DNA from: CAYOVG01 sp964407285
GTDB taxonomy: Bacteria; Desulfobacterota; Syntrophobacteria; Syntrophobacterales; Syntrophobacteraceae
Length of the DNA: 7,783 bases
Direction: 5' to 3'
Assembly: GCA_964407285.1 (NCBI GenBank)
Contig: CAYOVG010000332.1
Location: 1-7,783 of the forward strand
Each line of letters starts with the position of its first letter. The first letter of the stretch is position 1. Below the pieces are notes generated by a model that saw only the letters and a program-made list of their open reading frames with translations, did no database searches and was not told the DNA's origin. The position numbers and the translations under genes were made by a program. This document shows positions 7,095-7,783 of this stretch, piece by piece.

Positions 7095-7562
7095 TTACTG
7101 CTGGTTGTACACCCCACATACGAACACCAGGTCCTCATAGCGCTCGTTGTAGGAAGTCTTCGGCTCAACCTGGTTGGTCACGGGATTGCGGAACTTGTAA
7201 TCGTTCCAGCCCGTCGTCTGCTTCTTCATCATCTCCATGCGTTCCTTTATGTACGGCCTGCCGTCCACATCGGTGTGCTCTATCAGCTCACGGCCGACCA
7301 TCTTAGAGTTGGCGCCATGGGCCAGGCACTTACCGTTTATATCGAATACGATCACGTACAGGTCGCGGTCCACGAACTGACCCGAACGGTTGCTGACTTC
7401 GTCGAAGGTCTTTTCACCGCCGTTCGCTTTGTAAAACTCGATGACCTTTTTCACCATGGCTATGGCTTCTTCCTTGGTGCCGGGTTGTTGAGCCCGACAG
7501 GGGACCGACATCATCATGCAGACAAAAAATCCAGCCAACAGGACAACCAGTTTCTTATTCAT
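7095..7562 (-). CDS. Secreted single-Cache-domain sensor protein
   Basis: A 155-residue exported protein made of a signal peptide (1-24, likely cut after PCRA) and one Cache domain (about 30-150) with nothing else attached. Cache domains bind small molecules such as carboxylates or amino acids and are normally the outer part of receptors. Family-like patterns are the helix KEEAIAMVKKVIEFYKANGG, the strand pair DLYVIVFDINGKCLAHG, the segment HTDVDGRPYIKE, and the end pattern W-N-D-Y-K-F-x-N-P-V-T-N-x-x-E-P-K followed by DLVFVCGVY. The SVPC sequence before the cleavage site does not fit a lipobox, so I expect a soluble periplasmic protein. GAGGT lies about 9 nt before the ATG. It is the first gene of the cluster, 44 nt ahead of the chemoreceptor start, which suggests that it binds a ligand and presents it to that receptor; this is inference. 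The domain call is firm; the subfamily (sCache_2 or dCache_2-like) is less so. Confidence 0.88.
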   Translation of the reverse strand: MNKKLVVLLAGFFVCMMMSVPCRAQQPGTKEEAIAMVKKVIEFYKANGGEKTFDEVSNRSGQFVDRDLYVIVFDINGKCLAHGANSKMVGRELIEHTDVDGRPYIKERMEMMKKQTTGWNDYKFRNPVTNQVEPKTSYNERYEDLVFVCGVYNQQ

Positions 7563-7607
7563 GTTTGCACTACCTCGCTTCCGTCTCTTGCATTCGCGAC
7601 ATTAGAC

Positions 7608-7636
7608 ATTATAAACGGTCGAAACGTTCCAGCCTT
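7608..7636 (-). promoter_or_regulatory. Probable promoter of the Cache-chemoreceptor-hydrolase cluster
   Basis: The minus strand carries a perfect TATAAT (7613 down to 7608), 45 nt before the start codon of the Cache gene, giving an expected leader of about 35-40 nt. The -35 region at the usual 17-nt spacing reads AAGGCT, a poor match to TTGACA. The promoter may therefore need an activator or be weak. I see no convincing sigma-54 (GG-N10-GC) or flagellar sigma-28 pattern. Confidence 0.45.
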
Positions 7637-7664
7637 CTCCAATCCTACACCTGCTCCCAACCCG

Positions 7665-7781
7665 TCACTCGCTTTTTCCTTCCACCTCCTTTTCCACAAA
7701 CGCAGTGATCGCCATAGAACATAACCAGGCAGCAATTCCCGCTGAGCAGGTGGTAGATAGAGGTATTGGGGTGATGTAGGA
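7665..7781 (-). other. Open reading frame entering from the right edge through the inverted repeat
   Basis: Read on the minus strand, the frame used by the STAND gene at the left end is also open at the right end. It gives SYITPIPLSTTCSAGIA, then diverges to AWLCSMAITAFVEKEVEGKS and E before TGA at 7665-7667. It has no start in the window and no known domain. It is either the end of a gene sharing 17 codons with the STAND gene, an alternative tail that DNA inversion would create, or chance openness downstream of an assembly junction. The last 100 bases before the TATAAT box hold nothing else I recognise. Confidence 0.3.
7730..7780 (-). repeat. Right copy of the perfect 51-bp terminal inverted repeat
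   Basis: Exact reverse complement of bases 1-51, followed by only three more bases (AGA) before the window ends. It lies upstream of the Cache gene promoter. There are no mismatches over 51 bp, so the copies are either very recent, kept identical by recombination, or the same genomic sequence represented twice by the assembly. Confidence 0.95.
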
Positions 7782-7783
7782 GA

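Noticed and set aside
7051..7119. Longer N-terminus for the chemoreceptor starting at 7119
   Set aside because: It would overlap the end of the Cache gene; GGAGGAGGT directly precedes the ATG at 7048-7050, and TM1 follows the normal short basic N-terminus.
1..7780. Transposon with 51-bp terminal inverted repeats
   Set aside because: No transposase in between, no target duplication can be seen, the left repeat lies in a continuing reading frame, and the repeats coincide with the window ends.

Overview
The window looks like bacterial chromosomal DNA from a Gram-negative, probably anaerobic and motile organism. It holds a chemoreceptor, two proteins with Sec-type signal peptides, and fairly GC-rich genes with clear Shine-Dalgarno sites. 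The mix (secreted single-Cache protein, methyl-accepting chemotaxis protein, COG1237-type metallo-beta-lactamase-fold protein, Rpn-family nuclease relic, bacterial NB-ARC/TPR protein) reminds me of Desulfobacterota such as the Syntrophobacter group. That placement is an impression, not something the sequence proves.

Layout. Left third (3-2333, + strand): a large STAND-type NB-ARC ATPase with C-terminal TPRs. Its reading frame is open to the left edge, so its N-terminal part, where the effector domain of such proteins usually sits, is cut off. Middle (2334-3713): about 1.4 kb with no convincing intact gene. It contains degenerate short repeats, a small GC-rich hairpin, the frameshifted C-terminal relic of an Rpn/YhgA-type nuclease-transposase (3118-3427, - strand) and a perfect 20-bp-stem hairpin (3557-3598). 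Right (3714-7562, - strand): a compact three-gene cluster, transcribed from right to left: secreted Cache-domain protein, then chemoreceptor, then exported metallo-beta-lactamase-fold hydrolase. The gaps are 44 and 49 nt and each gene has its own ribosome binding site. A TATAAT box lies 46 nt upstream of the first start codon, and the 20-bp hairpin lies downstream of the last gene.

How the genes may work together. The three-gene cluster reads as a sensory unit: a periplasmic small-ligand binder, a receptor with an unusually long three-module helical periplasmic domain, and an exported hydrolase that could make, destroy or handle the ligand. The STAND protein is of the kind associated with bacterial immunity or self/non-self signalling, and its gene is visibly less GC-rich than the chemoreceptor cluster.

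The most striking large-scale feature is a perfect 51-bp inverted repeat at the two ends of the window (1-51 and 7730-7780). Both copies sit in the same open reading frame, followed by different sequence. This may be an assembly-end artefact or a genuine inverted repeat able to switch the tail of the STAND gene. The window alone cannot decide, and no recombinase is encoded here.
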